Source: Erwinia_E haradaeae_C (GTDB taxonomy: Bacteria > Pseudomonadota > Gammaproteobacteria > Enterobacterales > Enterobacteriaceae). Taken from it: a stretch of 64,000 nucleotides of DNA. Shown here piece by piece: positions 10,207 to 19,799 of the stretch. The number at the start of each line of letters is the position of its first letter. Within the stretch, counting starts at the first letter, position 1. The stretch spans positions 806,001 through 870,000 of the forward strand of contig NZ_LR217735.1 of the NCBI RefSeq assembly GCF_900698995.1. The letters run 5' to 3'. A program made the translations under genes and the position numbers. A model generated the notes under the pieces. The model saw only the letters and a program-made list of their open reading frames with translations, made no database searches and had not been told where the DNA came from.

Positions 10207-10293
10207 TGGTACCGAGGACGGGACTTGAACCCGTAAGCTCATAAGAGCACTACCACCTCAAGGTAGCGTGTCTACCAATTCCACCACCACGGC
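10207..10293 (-). tRNA. leuU: tRNA-Leu (GAG)
   Basis: An 87-nt class II tRNA with a long variable arm, encoded CCA, and anticodon GAG at 10257-10259, matching E. coli leuU, which also sits beside secG. The acceptor stem has a U-U mismatch at position 5-68 (GCCGTGG against CCTCGGT). It is 47 bp upstream of the initiator tRNA; argG, which separates the two in E. coli, is gone. Confidence 0.94.
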
Positions 10294-10378
10294 AATTTAT
10301 TAGCATTACTTAAATAAAATTTTTATTAAAATAAAAACATATCCATATATTTTAAAAACAAAATACCTCTCTCAATCT

Positions 10379-10705
10379 TTAATTATTAACAACACTCTTT
10401 TTGACTGGTAAGTGTGCTAATGAAGATGATTTAGATTGAGAAAAACCTATCAATTCATCTACGTTTTGAGTCTTTCGACTATTAATGTTACCAAAAATTA
10501 AACTAAGAAAAAAAAATAATATTGCTAGAATAGGGATTACTCTACGAGTAATAAAGTTACCTGACCCATGCGAACCAAATAGAGTATTTGATGCGCCAGC
10601 TCCAAATGATGACAGCATAGAACCGCCATGATTATGTTGTGTTAATATTAAGCTTACTAAACTAATAGCGATAAATACATAAATTATCAAAAGAACTTCA
10701 TACAT
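10379..10705 (-). CDS. secG: Sec translocase subunit SecG
   Basis: Small inner-membrane subunit of SecYEG that assists the SecA-driven translocation cycle. It is 108 residues (E. coli 110), with two membrane segments (about 3-22 and 54-72) joined by the conserved Gly-rich loop FGAGASNTLFGSHGSGNF, and a polar tail. ATG start with AAGG upstream. The tRNA-Leu gene follows about 85 bp downstream, as in E. coli. Confidence 0.95.
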   Translation of the reverse strand: MYEVLLIIYVFIAISLVSLILTQHNHGGSMLSSFGAGASNTLFGSHGSGNFITRRVIPILAILFFFLSLIFGNINSRKTQNVDELIGFSQSKSSSLAHLPVKKSVVNN

Positions 10706-11645
10706 AATAAGCCTTTTTATTTTATATTCAGATCGTTGATATATGAATTAAGAGATATTTTTATTATTCTTTTATGAAACGCTTAAAAATATATTTAAGA
10801 ATTATAAGAATTTTATGCTAAGAAATAAAAATAGAACTCTACTGATTCTATCAATACATGTAGTATACATTATTATAAAATCAAATTAAATCAAATCAAA
10901 ACAACGATTATGATCTATGATCATATATAAACATATTACTATCTAATATGTTGATATAAAACCATAAAAACCAACTTTGATTATCACTAGAATCCTTCTG
11001 CTAATACACTCAAATCCTAAATATCTATAAATTTATAACGGAATCTATAGATTTATTTCTTCAGCTCACAAAAAATAACACCTTCACAACACAACATCAG
11101 ATTTTATAGATATTATTATATAAAATTTTTATCTACACTATTTAATTAATAATTATACAAAATTACTTTAAAATATCACGTAGTACTCTTAAATATTAAA
11201 AATCTATTTATATTAATCAATATCAGCTATACTATAAATAAGTACATAAAAAATATTATTTATTTTAAAAAATATTAAGAAATATTAATATAAAAATTAT
11301 CTTTATACGAAAATATAATTGAGAATCACTGTACATATATTAAACGCACCTCTTAACATAATTAATAATAACGCTCTATAGAATATCTTTAATTACAAAA
11401 TAGACTGATAACCAGTATTATATACTTTTTTAAAAAAACGAAATATATTATATATCATGTAATATAAATGAAAGTTTCCATTACATGCACAATCTTACAA
11501 TATCAAATTTTAAGTGATGATAGTCTTTAACCCTCTATAAACACTCTCTAATGATGAAAATATATCTTGATATAATATCATCAACTCAATAAAAATAGAT
11601 AACCTTTTCCTAATTAATAATAATTACTAAAATTCACGTATATCA
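10706..11645. other. gene-free AT-rich gap between glmM and secG
   Basis: About 940 bp where E. coli has almost none. No frame, tRNA or GC-rich structure is visible, only low-complexity A/T runs. It presumably holds the secG/tRNA promoter. Confidence 0.5.
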
Positions 11646-13001
11646 CTATAAGTTTTTTTTGTCTCTCATAATCTCTTCTACTGCATGAGAAATATAATTA
11701 GAGATCAAGCCTACCTGACACTCGTCTTCACCCTCTACCATAACACGCATTAATGGCTCAGTACCAGATACACGCAAAATAACACGTCCTTTTCCTTGTA
11801 GTTCCGCTTTAGCTTTATCCGTTACTAATTTGATATGGGCATTCTCTAATAGATTTTTACTACCAATAATCGGAATATTTACTAATTTTTGTGGAAATAA
11901 TGTAATATCTCTACATAAATCACGCAAGCTTTTATTAGAATATAGCATAATAGCCAGCACCTGCAAGCCGGCTATGATTCCATCACCTGTCGTAGTTTTA
12001 TCTAATAAAATAATATGACCAGAATTTTCTCCTCCTATCCGCCAACCCTTTATATTTAACATTTCTAATACATTCCGATCACCAACTTGTGCACGCAAAA
12101 ATGGAATGCATAGCTCTTTAAGAGCTAACTCTAGCCCATTATTACTCATAAGAGTGCCGACAACGCCACCTGTGAGTAAATTTTTCCGTAACTGCTCACG
12201 GGCGATTAAATATAAAATTTGATCGCCATCCACTGCATATCCCATGTGATCAACCATAATAATTCGATCACCATCTCCATCATAGGCGATCCCAACATCA
12301 GCATGCTCTACCACTACACGTTTTTGCAATAAACAAAGATCAGTTGAACCACAGTCTTTATTAATGTTTACACCATTAGGTTCCACACCAATAGAAATTA
12401 TGGTCGCCCCAAGTTCCTCTAAAACATTAGGTGCGATATTAAATGTTGAACCATGTGCGCAGTCTACTACAATCTTTAATGTATCCAGAGTAAGATGACT
12501 GGGGAAAGTTCTTTTACAAAATTCAATATATTGCAAAGCTGCATCAAAAATATAACCGGAACGTCCTAACGAATCTGAACCTACACAAATTAATGACTTT
12601 TCCATTTCACTTTCAATTGCGTCTTCTGCTATATCCGAGAGTTTAACCCCATTAGTTGAAAAAAATTTAATTCCATTATCATAAAATGGATTATGAGAAG
12701 CAGAAATAACAATACCTGCTGCAGCACGAAAAGTGCGTGTAAGATATGAAATAGCTGGCGTTGGCATCGGCCCAGTAAAGCATGGAGATAAGCCTGCTGC
12801 CAAAAGACCTGTTGCCAAGGCTAATTCTAACATATCACCAGATATTCGTGTATCTTTACCAATAATAACTTTTCTGGACCCGCATTGAGATAATACCCTG
12901 CCCACAGCAAAACCTAACTTTAAAAAAAAATCTGGAGTGATAAGTAAATCACCTACTTTACCGCGAATACCATCTGTACCAAAATATTTACATATTCTCA
13001 T
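11646..13001 (-). CDS. glmM: phosphoglucosamine mutase
   Basis: Converts glucosamine-6-P to glucosamine-1-P on the way to UDP-GlcNAc for peptidoglycan and lipid A. The 451-residue product has KYFGTDGIRG at the N terminus, the phosphoserine loop GIVISASHNP with the catalytic serine at Ser102 (same number as E. coli), the metal loop DGDGDR, the sugar-binding GGENSGH, and RVSGTEPLMRVM near the end. The frame reaches back to 13040, but MRICKYFGTDG matches the family N terminus, so I use 13001. AGGGA lies upstream. It starts 7 bp after the folP stop. Confidence 0.95.
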   Translation of the reverse strand: MRICKYFGTDGIRGKVGDLLITPDFFLKLGFAVGRVLSQCGSRKVIIGKDTRISGDMLELALATGLLAAGLSPCFTGPMPTPAISYLTRTFRAAAGIVISASHNPFYDNGIKFFSTNGVKLSDIAEDAIESEMEKSLICVGSDSLGRSGYIFDAALQYIEFCKRTFPSHLTLDTLKIVVDCAHGSTFNIAPNVLEELGATIISIGVEPNGVNINKDCGSTDLCLLQKRVVVEHADVGIAYDGDGDRIIMVDHMGYAVDGDQILYLIAREQLRKNLLTGGVVGTLMSNNGLELALKELCIPFLRAQVGDRNVLEMLNIKGWRIGGENSGHIILLDKTTTGDGIIAGLQVLAIMLYSNKSLRDLCRDITLFPQKLVNIPIIGSKNLLENAHIKLVTDKAKAELQGKGRVILRVSGTEPLMRVMVEGEDECQVGLISNYISHAVEEIMRDKKNL

Positions 13002-13008
13002 TATATTA

Positions 13009-13842
13009 TTAATCCCTAGCAGAACGCACCTCAGAAACAATCCGTAGTGCCTCTACGGTTTCTCTCACATCATGTACACGCAGAATATGAGCGCCCTGTA
13101 TAGCTGCAATAACAGCGCAAGCAAGACTACCAATTAAACATTGTGTTGCATTTGTATGCAAAATCTGACTAATCATACTTTTACGAGATAGACCTACTAA
13201 TAATGGTAAATTAAATTGATGAAAATCCGCTAAATACGCTAGCAATTTATAATTATGTATAATATTTTTACCAAAGCCAAAACCAGGGTCTAATAATAAC
13301 CGTGATCTTTTGATGCCCTGCTCCTCACAATGAGAAATTCGTTTTGTAAAAAAGTTTTTTACGTCATAGAGCACGTCATCGTAATAAGGTAAATTCTGCA
13401 TATTATAAGGTTGACCTTGCATATGCATAAGACAGATTGGCAGACCCAATTCTTCTGCCGTGCATAACGCACCAGGTAATTGTAAAGCGTAGATATCATT
13501 AATCATATGAACACCAGCGCGAGCGGCCTCCCTCATTACTTCTGGTTTTGATGTATCCACGGATATCCAGATATCAAAACATTTTACAATTGATTGAATA
13601 ATTGGTATGACACGCGTAAGCTCTTGATCTACGCTAACTGATACAGCAGAAGGATGAGTCGATTGACCTCCAATATCAATAATTGTAGCACCAGAATTAA
13701 TCATTTCTTCTACATGAGCGCAGGCCTGATCTGGATTATAATACTTACCACCATCAAAAAAAGAATCGAGGGTAACGTTTAATACACCCATAACATGAGG
13801 ATACGACAAATCAAGTATGGCATCTCTGGCGTATAACTTCAT
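13009..13842 (-). CDS. folP: dihydropteroate synthase
   Basis: Joins p-aminobenzoate to dihydropterin pyrophosphate in folate synthesis. The 277-residue product keeps Asn22, Asp96 (SVDTSKP), the ND pair (MINDI), LLDPGFGFGKN, SRKSM with the catalytic Lys, and RVHDV. It departs from the family in two active-site loops: NVTLDSFFDGG (usually NVTPDSFSDGG) and GGQSTHP (usually GGESTRP), so Arg63 is His and Glu60 is Gln. A GTG 12 nt upstream is in frame, but AGAAGG abuts it and is correctly spaced for the ATG at 13842. It lies between ftsH and glmM, as in E. coli. Confidence 0.94.
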   Translation of the reverse strand: MKLYARDAILDLSYPHVMGVLNVTLDSFFDGGKYYNPDQACAHVEEMINSGATIIDIGGQSTHPSAVSVSVDQELTRVIPIIQSIVKCFDIWISVDTSKPEVMREAARAGVHMINDIYALQLPGALCTAEELGLPICLMHMQGQPYNMQNLPYYDDVLYDVKNFFTKRISHCEEQGIKRSRLLLDPGFGFGKNIIHNYKLLAYLADFHQFNLPLLVGLSRKSMISQILHTNATQCLIGSLACAVIAAIQGAHILRVHDVRETVEALRIVSEVRSARD

Positions 13843-13985
13843 TACAGAGCACACCTTCTCGTAAGTAAGACAAATATATTCATGGTGTACTCAAAATAAA
13901 TAAAAAGTTAAAAATTTAAAATAATAATATAATATATTATTTTTTACTAAATTGTTATAATATAGTATTATCTACATCTGATATA

Positions 13986-15872
13986 TTAGTCTGATCCAAC
14001 CACAGATGAAGCTTTTTGTGTTCCGTTGCTCTTAGAGTGATCCATGTCACCAGAATCCTCCCATCCTGCTGGAGGGCGTACCGTGCGTCGTGACATTAAA
14101 TCATCAATTTGTAGTGCATCAATAGTTTCATATTTGATTAATGCATCTTTCATCGCATGTAGTATATCTATATTTTTATATAGGAGCATGCGCGCTCGCT
14201 GATAGTTAATTTCAATTAGAGATTTGACTTCCTGATCAATAATACGTGACGTTTCATCAGACATATGTTTAGTTTTTGCCACAGAACGACCCAGAAAAAT
14301 CTCACCTTCCTCCTCTACATACAACAGAGGACCAAGTTTTTCTGAAAAGCCCCACTGTGTCACCATATTTCTAGCAATAGATGTAGCCATCTTGATATCA
14401 TTAGAGGCGCCAGTAGAAACATACTTAATACCATAGATAATTTCTTCTGCTAAACGACCACCATATAAGGTTGATATCTGACTTTCTAGCTTTTGTCGAC
14501 TAATGCTAATAACATCATCCTCTGGCAGGAAAAAGGTTACACCTAACGCGCGGCCACGAGGAATAATCGTTACTTTATGTACTGGATCATGCTCTGGGAC
14601 CAAGCGACCAATGATTGCATGACCAGCTTCATGATATGCAGTAGACTCTTTTTGATTGTCTGTCATGACCATTGACCGCCGTTCTACACCCATCATAATT
14701 TTATCTTTAGCTTTTTCAAATTCAACCATAGAAACTGCATTCTTATCGCTACGCGCAGCAAAAAGAGCTGCTTCATTTACTAAATTCGCTAAGTCTGCAC
14801 CAGAAAAACCAGGTGTACCTCTCGCAATAACAGTCGTATTAATATCATTTGATAAAGGAACACAACGCATATGCACTTTAAGAATCTGCTCACGACCCCG
14901 TACATCAGGTAATCCAACGACAACTTGTCGATCAAAACGACCAGGGCGAAGTAAAGCAGGATCTAATACATCAGGACGATTAGTTGCTGCAATTACAATA
15001 ATACCCTCATTACCCTCAAAACCATCCATTTCTACGAGCATCTGATTAAGCGTCTGCTCACGCTCATCATGACCACCACCTAATCCAGCACCTCTTTGAC
15101 GACCTACTGCATCAATCTCATCGATAAATATAATACATGGTGAAGATTTCTTGGCCTGATCAAACATATCACGAACACGAGAAGCACCTACACCAACAAA
15201 CATTTCTACAAAATCAGATCCAGAAATTGTAAAAAATGGAACTTTAGCCTCACCGGCAATTGCTTTTGCTAATAATGTTTTACCAGTACCAGGCGGGCCG
15301 ACCATTAGCAAGCCTTTTGGGATTTTACCACCAAGTTTTTGAAACCGACTTGGCTCACGTAGATAATCTACCAGTTCGCTAACTTCTTCTTTGGCTTCAT
15401 CGCAACCAGCAATATCAGCAAAAGTAGTTTTTATTTGATCTTCAATTAACATGCGCGCCTTGCTCTTTCCAAAAGACATCGCACCCTTTCCGCCGCCAAC
15501 CTGTACTTGACGCATAAAAAAGACCCAAATGCCAACGAGCAAAAGCATGGGAAACCATGAGATAAAAATTGATCCCAGAAAGCTGTGCTCTTCCAGTGGT
15601 TCCCCAACTACTTTTACGTTTTTACTTAATAAATTATCAAGTAGCTTTGGATCGTTGATGGGAATATAGGTAACATATCGATGATTATTTCTTTTGATAA
15701 CATTAATCTCACGCCCATTAATACGCGCTTCACGAACTTGATCCTGATTAACTTCCGACAAAAAGGTCGAATAATCAACCCGACGGCCATTTGACTCACT
15801 TGGGCCAAAACTCTGAAAGACAGACATTAGAACAACTGCAATAACTAACCAGAGAATTAAGTTTTTTGCCAT
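13986..15872 (-). CDS. ftsH: ATP-dependent zinc metalloprotease FtsH
   Basis: Membrane AAA+ protease that degrades misassembled membrane proteins and, in E. coli, LpxC. About 628 residues with two membrane segments (about 1-20 and 98-120), a short periplasmic domain, Walker A GPPGTGKT, Walker B IIFIDEID, the second region of homology (ATNRPDVLDPALLRPGRFD), and the zinc site HEAGH at about 414-418. The C-terminal tail is slightly shorter than in E. coli. An in-frame TTG lies three codons upstream (15881), so the product could begin MSDMAKN; I prefer the ATG (MAKNLILWL). It follows rlmE in the usual order. Confidence 0.96.
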   Translation of the reverse strand: MAKNLILWLVIAVVLMSVFQSFGPSESNGRRVDYSTFLSEVNQDQVREARINGREINVIKRNNHRYVTYIPINDPKLLDNLLSKNVKVVGEPLEEHSFLGSIFISWFPMLLLVGIWVFFMRQVQVGGGKGAMSFGKSKARMLIEDQIKTTFADIAGCDEAKEEVSELVDYLREPSRFQKLGGKIPKGLLMVGPPGTGKTLLAKAIAGEAKVPFFTISGSDFVEMFVGVGASRVRDMFDQAKKSSPCIIFIDEIDAVGRQRGAGLGGGHDEREQTLNQMLVEMDGFEGNEGIIVIAATNRPDVLDPALLRPGRFDRQVVVGLPDVRGREQILKVHMRCVPLSNDINTTVIARGTPGFSGADLANLVNEAALFAARSDKNAVSMVEFEKAKDKIMMGVERRSMVMTDNQKESTAYHEAGHAIIGRLVPEHDPVHKVTIIPRGRALGVTFFLPEDDVISISRQKLESQISTLYGGRLAEEIIYGIKYVSTGASNDIKMATSIARNMVTQWGFSEKLGPLLYVEEEGEIFLGRSVAKTKHMSDETSRIIDQEVKSLIEINYQRARMLLYKNIDILHAMKDALIKYETIDALQIDDLMSRRTVRPPAGWEDSGDMDHSKSNGTQKASSVVGSD

Positions 15873-15997
15873 ATCACTCAAGTGCTTAACCTCATATTAC
15901 AACGGTATTAATAAATAGCGTCAGGCTCTAACTTCCAACTACGCACCCTTTATACTTGAAATGACTGAAGTACTCACAGGCATTTCATCTATTCTGA

Positions 15998-16627
15998 TTA
16001 TAGTTTTCGACCTGTAGCTACAATGTACACTTCACGTGAACGCACGCGCGAAGATTCCGGTTTACGAATTCTTACCTGCTTAAATTGACTGCGAATTTCT
16101 TTAAGATACTTTTCGAAGCCTTCTCCATGGAAAACCTTTACTAAAAAACACCCACCCCGATCTAACACTTTGCCACACATCTCTAACGCAAGTTCACACA
16201 AATGCATTGATCTTGCAATATCTATTAGCGGATGACCAGTCATCTTTGGAGCCATATCAGACATTACCATTTGAACTTTACGGTTCCCTGCACACTGCAG
16301 TATATTCATTATAACTGATGGCTCTCTAAAATCTCCTTGAAAAAAATCAACACCAATAATAGGAGACATACTCAAGATGTCACACGCAATAATATGACCA
16401 GTAGAACCAATTTTCATAGAAACATACTGTGACCAACCCCCAGGTGCCGCCCCTAAATCAATAATAGTCATTCCAGCTTTGAACAATTTATCACTTTTCT
16501 GTATAGAATCTAGTTTAAACCAAGATCGAGAACGTAATCCTTGTTTTTGCGCCTGACAAACATATTGATCAGTGAAATGTGCCTTCAGCCATTTTTTGGA
16601 ACTAGAAGATCGTTTTTTACTAGTCAT
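15998..16627 (-). CDS. rlmE: 23S rRNA 2'-O-ribose U2552 methyltransferase
   Basis: Methylates the A-loop uridine 2552 late in 50S assembly. It is 209 residues, the same as E. coli RlmE, with the SAM motif DLGAAPGGWSQY and catalytic residues at the expected numbers: Lys38, Asp83, Asp124 and the Lys of FLVKVF. An in-frame GTG lies five codons upstream, but MTSKKRSSSS aligns with the E. coli start, so 16627 is preferred. It pairs with ftsH as in E. coli; the neighbouring yhbY is absent. Confidence 0.95.
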   Translation of the reverse strand: MTSKKRSSSSKKWLKAHFTDQYVCQAQKQGLRSRSWFKLDSIQKSDKLFKAGMTIIDLGAAPGGWSQYVSMKIGSTGHIIACDILSMSPIIGVDFFQGDFREPSVIMNILQCAGNRKVQMVMSDMAPKMTGHPLIDIARSMHLCELALEMCGKVLDRGGCFLVKVFHGEGFEKYLKEIRSQFKQVRIRKPESSRVRSREVYIVATGRKL

Positions 16628-17503
16628 ATCTTTTTTGATCACCGCATAACGGGAGAACTAAAAATGTAACAGCTCACAGTCAATAGTATGGATACAAAAA
16701 GATAATACAGATATATTCATGACTCGTGATATAATACACATAATGTCTATAACTCAAATATATTAATTTGCGTTATTTTGAAATTTTAAAATCTTTAGAT
16801 TATCTTCCTTTTCGAGTACTCACTCTAGTTCTGGTCACGATAATTTATGGTCTTAATAAAATATAAATAATCAACACTTAAAAACATATGACAATCACTA
16901 TGCTACTAATCACTAATTAAATTACTATCAAAACAAGTGCTTAATATTACCATCTACTTTCTCAATACCCTGATATTTAAAACTTTTTATTACAAGATTA
17001 TTATTTTTATAACTCTAATTTTATATAAAAAATCATAAAATACTGTGTCACATCAGATCTAAAGATAAACACTCTCTCACACTAATCCTGGTTTACAATT
17101 TATAAATATTGCTTAACATAAAATACTTAAATCCATTTTCGTTAAAATATCAGCTCATTCAGCACTCTAACTATTATACTATTGATCTAGTATATTTATA
17201 TAATTAAAAATTATTACTTAACCTAAAATTATTCTAATTAATATAGTCTGATTAATAACAATATATCAAAAAATATTAGTTACTCAGAAGATGATTTTTG
17301 TACATAGCACGATACGTGATCAGTATACCAAAACAGGTATTTAAATACATTAGTATACATATCTCTAACAATAAATAAGCACTGATTGTATTAATAATAT
17401 ACTGAAAGAATAAAATAATAACGCATATTTATAAATATTATTATATACATTTATTCTATCTATGATTTTATCAAGATCAAGTAAAATACATCAATACAAA
17501 CTA
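16628..17503. other. gene-free gap between greA and rlmE
   Basis: About 875 bp of A/T-rich DNA. In E. coli yhbY lies here between rlmE and greA. No frame resembles it, and no structured RNA is evident. Confidence 0.5.
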
Positions 17504-17986
17504 TCAAATGTACTCTACTTTTATAATGTCATACTCGACATTACCACCAGGAGCACATATCACTGTCACATCACCTGCAGTTTTTCCTATTAAACCACGC
17601 GCCATAGGGGAATTGATAGATATTAAGTTATTTTTTAAATCGGCTTCATCATCACCCACAATACAATATGTAGATTCTTTATGCATCTCTCTATGAAAAA
17701 CAGTAACGGTAGACCCAAAAATAACTCGACCGTGAGCATTTCCAGACATTTTAATTACATCAATTATATTAGCATGTGATAATTTTGATTCTAACTCCTG
17801 AATGCGACCTTCACAAAAACTTTGCTCTTCACGAGCTGCATGGTACTCTGCATTTTCTTTCAAATCCCCATGCTCACGTGCAGAGGCAATAGCAGAAATC
17901 ATGATAGGTCTTTTAATGGTTTTAAGCTCTTCTAGCTCTTTTCGTAGTTTATTCGCACCCCTTAATGTCATTGGAATCTGATTCAT
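17504..17986 (-). CDS. greA: transcription elongation factor GreA
   Basis: Enters the RNA polymerase secondary channel and stimulates cleavage of backtracked RNA. It is 160 residues (E. coli 158), with a coiled coil tipped by the acidic motif HGDLKENAEYHAAREEQ and a C-terminal FKBP-like domain (NSPMARGLIGKTAGD). Six upstream codons are in frame, but GAGGTA is spaced correctly for the ATG at 17986, whose product (MNQIPMTLRG) matches the family. Confidence 0.95.
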   Translation of the reverse strand: MNQIPMTLRGANKLRKELEELKTIKRPIMISAIASAREHGDLKENAEYHAAREEQSFCEGRIQELESKLSHANIIDVIKMSGNAHGRVIFGSTVTVFHREMHKESTYCIVGDDEADLKNNLISINSPMARGLIGKTAGDVTVICAPGGNVEYDIIKVEYI

Positions 17987-18416
17987 TAGTATACCTCGCA
18001 ACACAGGATCAAATCTGAATAGATAATTTTATAAATTTTTTATGCTAGCATATCAAAAAATATTCTATAAACATCTACATATCATTTTTCTCAGAAATGC
18101 ATACTTTTTATTTTTCTAATGTTCATGTTGTTACTTTTATTACTTAACATTTAATCGTAATAACCTATAATAACACCATGACTTCACATACTTACTATAA
18201 TGATGTCTATAGAGTATTACATAAAAAAAACAAGACAAATAAGTATTTTATTCTATTTAACATCATACTACTGAAATAGACCAGGAATTTACAAAAACTA
18301 TCATAAAACTACTTGTCTATTTAGACAGGGCTCACTAAAGCTCCTACTTTATAATATATATATATACTTATTTTATCAAATACAATAAATCAGTGATAAA
18401 ACATGTATTACCAGTC
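17987..18416. other. gene-free gap upstream of greA
   Basis: About 430 bp. A short palindrome TGTCTA-TT-TAGACA at 18313-18326 lies in a slightly more GC-rich patch running to about 18345. Nothing else is recognisable. It should hold the greA promoter. Confidence 0.4.
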
Positions 18417-19799
18417 CTACTTTCCTATACAAAAAGTAGAAAAAATGGATCCTAATAGATCGTCAGAGCTAAATTCACCAGTGATCTCACCTAATGCTTT
18501 GTGCGCTAAACGCAAATCTTCTGCCAAAATCTCTCCGGCTAATTTTTCTAGTAAATTACTCTGACAATTTTGAAGATGTATCGATGCTATTTCAAGAGCT
18601 TGTATATGGCGACGACGTGCAAAAAACCTACCTTCTATAGCTTCAGACCCGATCATGCTAACCTTTAAATGATTAAGCAAATCTTTAATGCCTACTCCAG
18701 TACGCGCTGACAAGCAGATTAATGAGCCGCCATGGATTTGTACGATTTCTTGCGATTCACCCGTGATATCTGCTTTATTACGTATAATAGTAAAAGGTGG
18801 TACTCGATCTAACTGCATGCTAAGATCTGGCCAAATTTCAAATAGATCTCTAGAATTTGTAGTGACTCCATCTACTACAAATAATATATGATCAGCTTGC
18901 TTCATTTCATGCCATGCGCGCTCAATTCCAATACGCTCTATTTTATCTCTAGTATCGCGTAATCCTGCAGTATCAACAATATGAAACGGCATACCATCGA
19001 TATAAATATATTCATGCAATGCATCACGTGTTGTACCTTCAGTATCAGTAACGATAGCAGATTGTCGTCCAGACAATCTGTTTAATAAACTAGATTTTCC
19101 AGCATTAGGTTGGCCAGCAATAACTACTTTTCTTCCTTCACGCAGTAAATTTCCGAGATGAGCTTCTTTAGAAACACAATCTAACTGAGAAATTAACTGG
19201 TCTAACTGAGATTCTATTTTAGAATCTATTATAGGATTAATTTGTTCATCTGGAAAATTAATCATTCTTTCTATTTCGATTCGAAGACAAGTAAGTGCAT
19301 CTGCAAGATCCTTAATATGCTTGGAAAATACCCCTTGTAATGAGCAAGCAGCTGAACGAGCTGCTTGCTCTGAATCAGCGCTAATTAAGTCAGAAATTGC
19401 CTCTGCTTGTGTTAAGTCTAACTTATTATTTAAAAATGCACGTTCTGAAAATTCACCAGGATTAGCCATTCTTAATCCTGGTACTAGCAAAATATTCTTA
19501 AGAAGAAGATCTAACGTTATAGGGCCACCATGACCCTGTAGTTCTAAAACGTCTTCACCAGTAAAAGAATATGGCGCAGGAAACCATAACGCTATTCCCT
19601 TATCCAGAACACGATCATCTTGATCATAAAATAAAAGATATTCAGCATAACGTGCTTGAGGTAGCTTCTTCAAAACTTTCCATGCAACACAAGCAGACTG
19701 ATTACCAGAAATTCTCAAAATTCCAACGCTACCACGCCCTGGTGGCGTCGCCTCAGCGACAATAGTGTTACCGTGCTTCATATAAAAATACTCGCTCAT
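18417..19799 (-). CDS. mnmE: tRNA modification GTPase MnmE
   Basis: With MnmG, makes the 5-carboxymethylaminomethyl group of wobble uridine 34. The 460-residue product (E. coli 454) has the N-terminal formyl-THF-binding domain, a helical domain, and an inserted G domain with GQPNAGKSS at about 228, the K-loop DTEGTTRD, DTAGLRD and NKAD. It ends with the essential C-terminal CIGK. A second ATG six codons in (MKHGNTIVAEATPPG) is an equally good start. Its usual upstream neighbour yidC is not visible. Confidence 0.95.
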   Translation of the reverse strand: MSEYFYMKHGNTIVAEATPPGRGSVGILRISGNQSACVAWKVLKKLPQARYAEYLLFYDQDDRVLDKGIALWFPAPYSFTGEDVLELQGHGGPITLDLLLKNILLVPGLRMANPGEFSERAFLNNKLDLTQAEAISDLISADSEQAARSAACSLQGVFSKHIKDLADALTCLRIEIERMINFPDEQINPIIDSKIESQLDQLISQLDCVSKEAHLGNLLREGRKVVIAGQPNAGKSSLLNRLSGRQSAIVTDTEGTTRDALHEYIYIDGMPFHIVDTAGLRDTRDKIERIGIERAWHEMKQADHILFVVDGVTTNSRDLFEIWPDLSMQLDRVPPFTIIRNKADITGESQEIVQIHGGSLICLSARTGVGIKDLLNHLKVSMIGSEAIEGRFFARRRHIQALEIASIHLQNCQSNLLEKLAGEILAEDLRLAHKALGEITGEFSSDDLLGSIFSTFCIGK

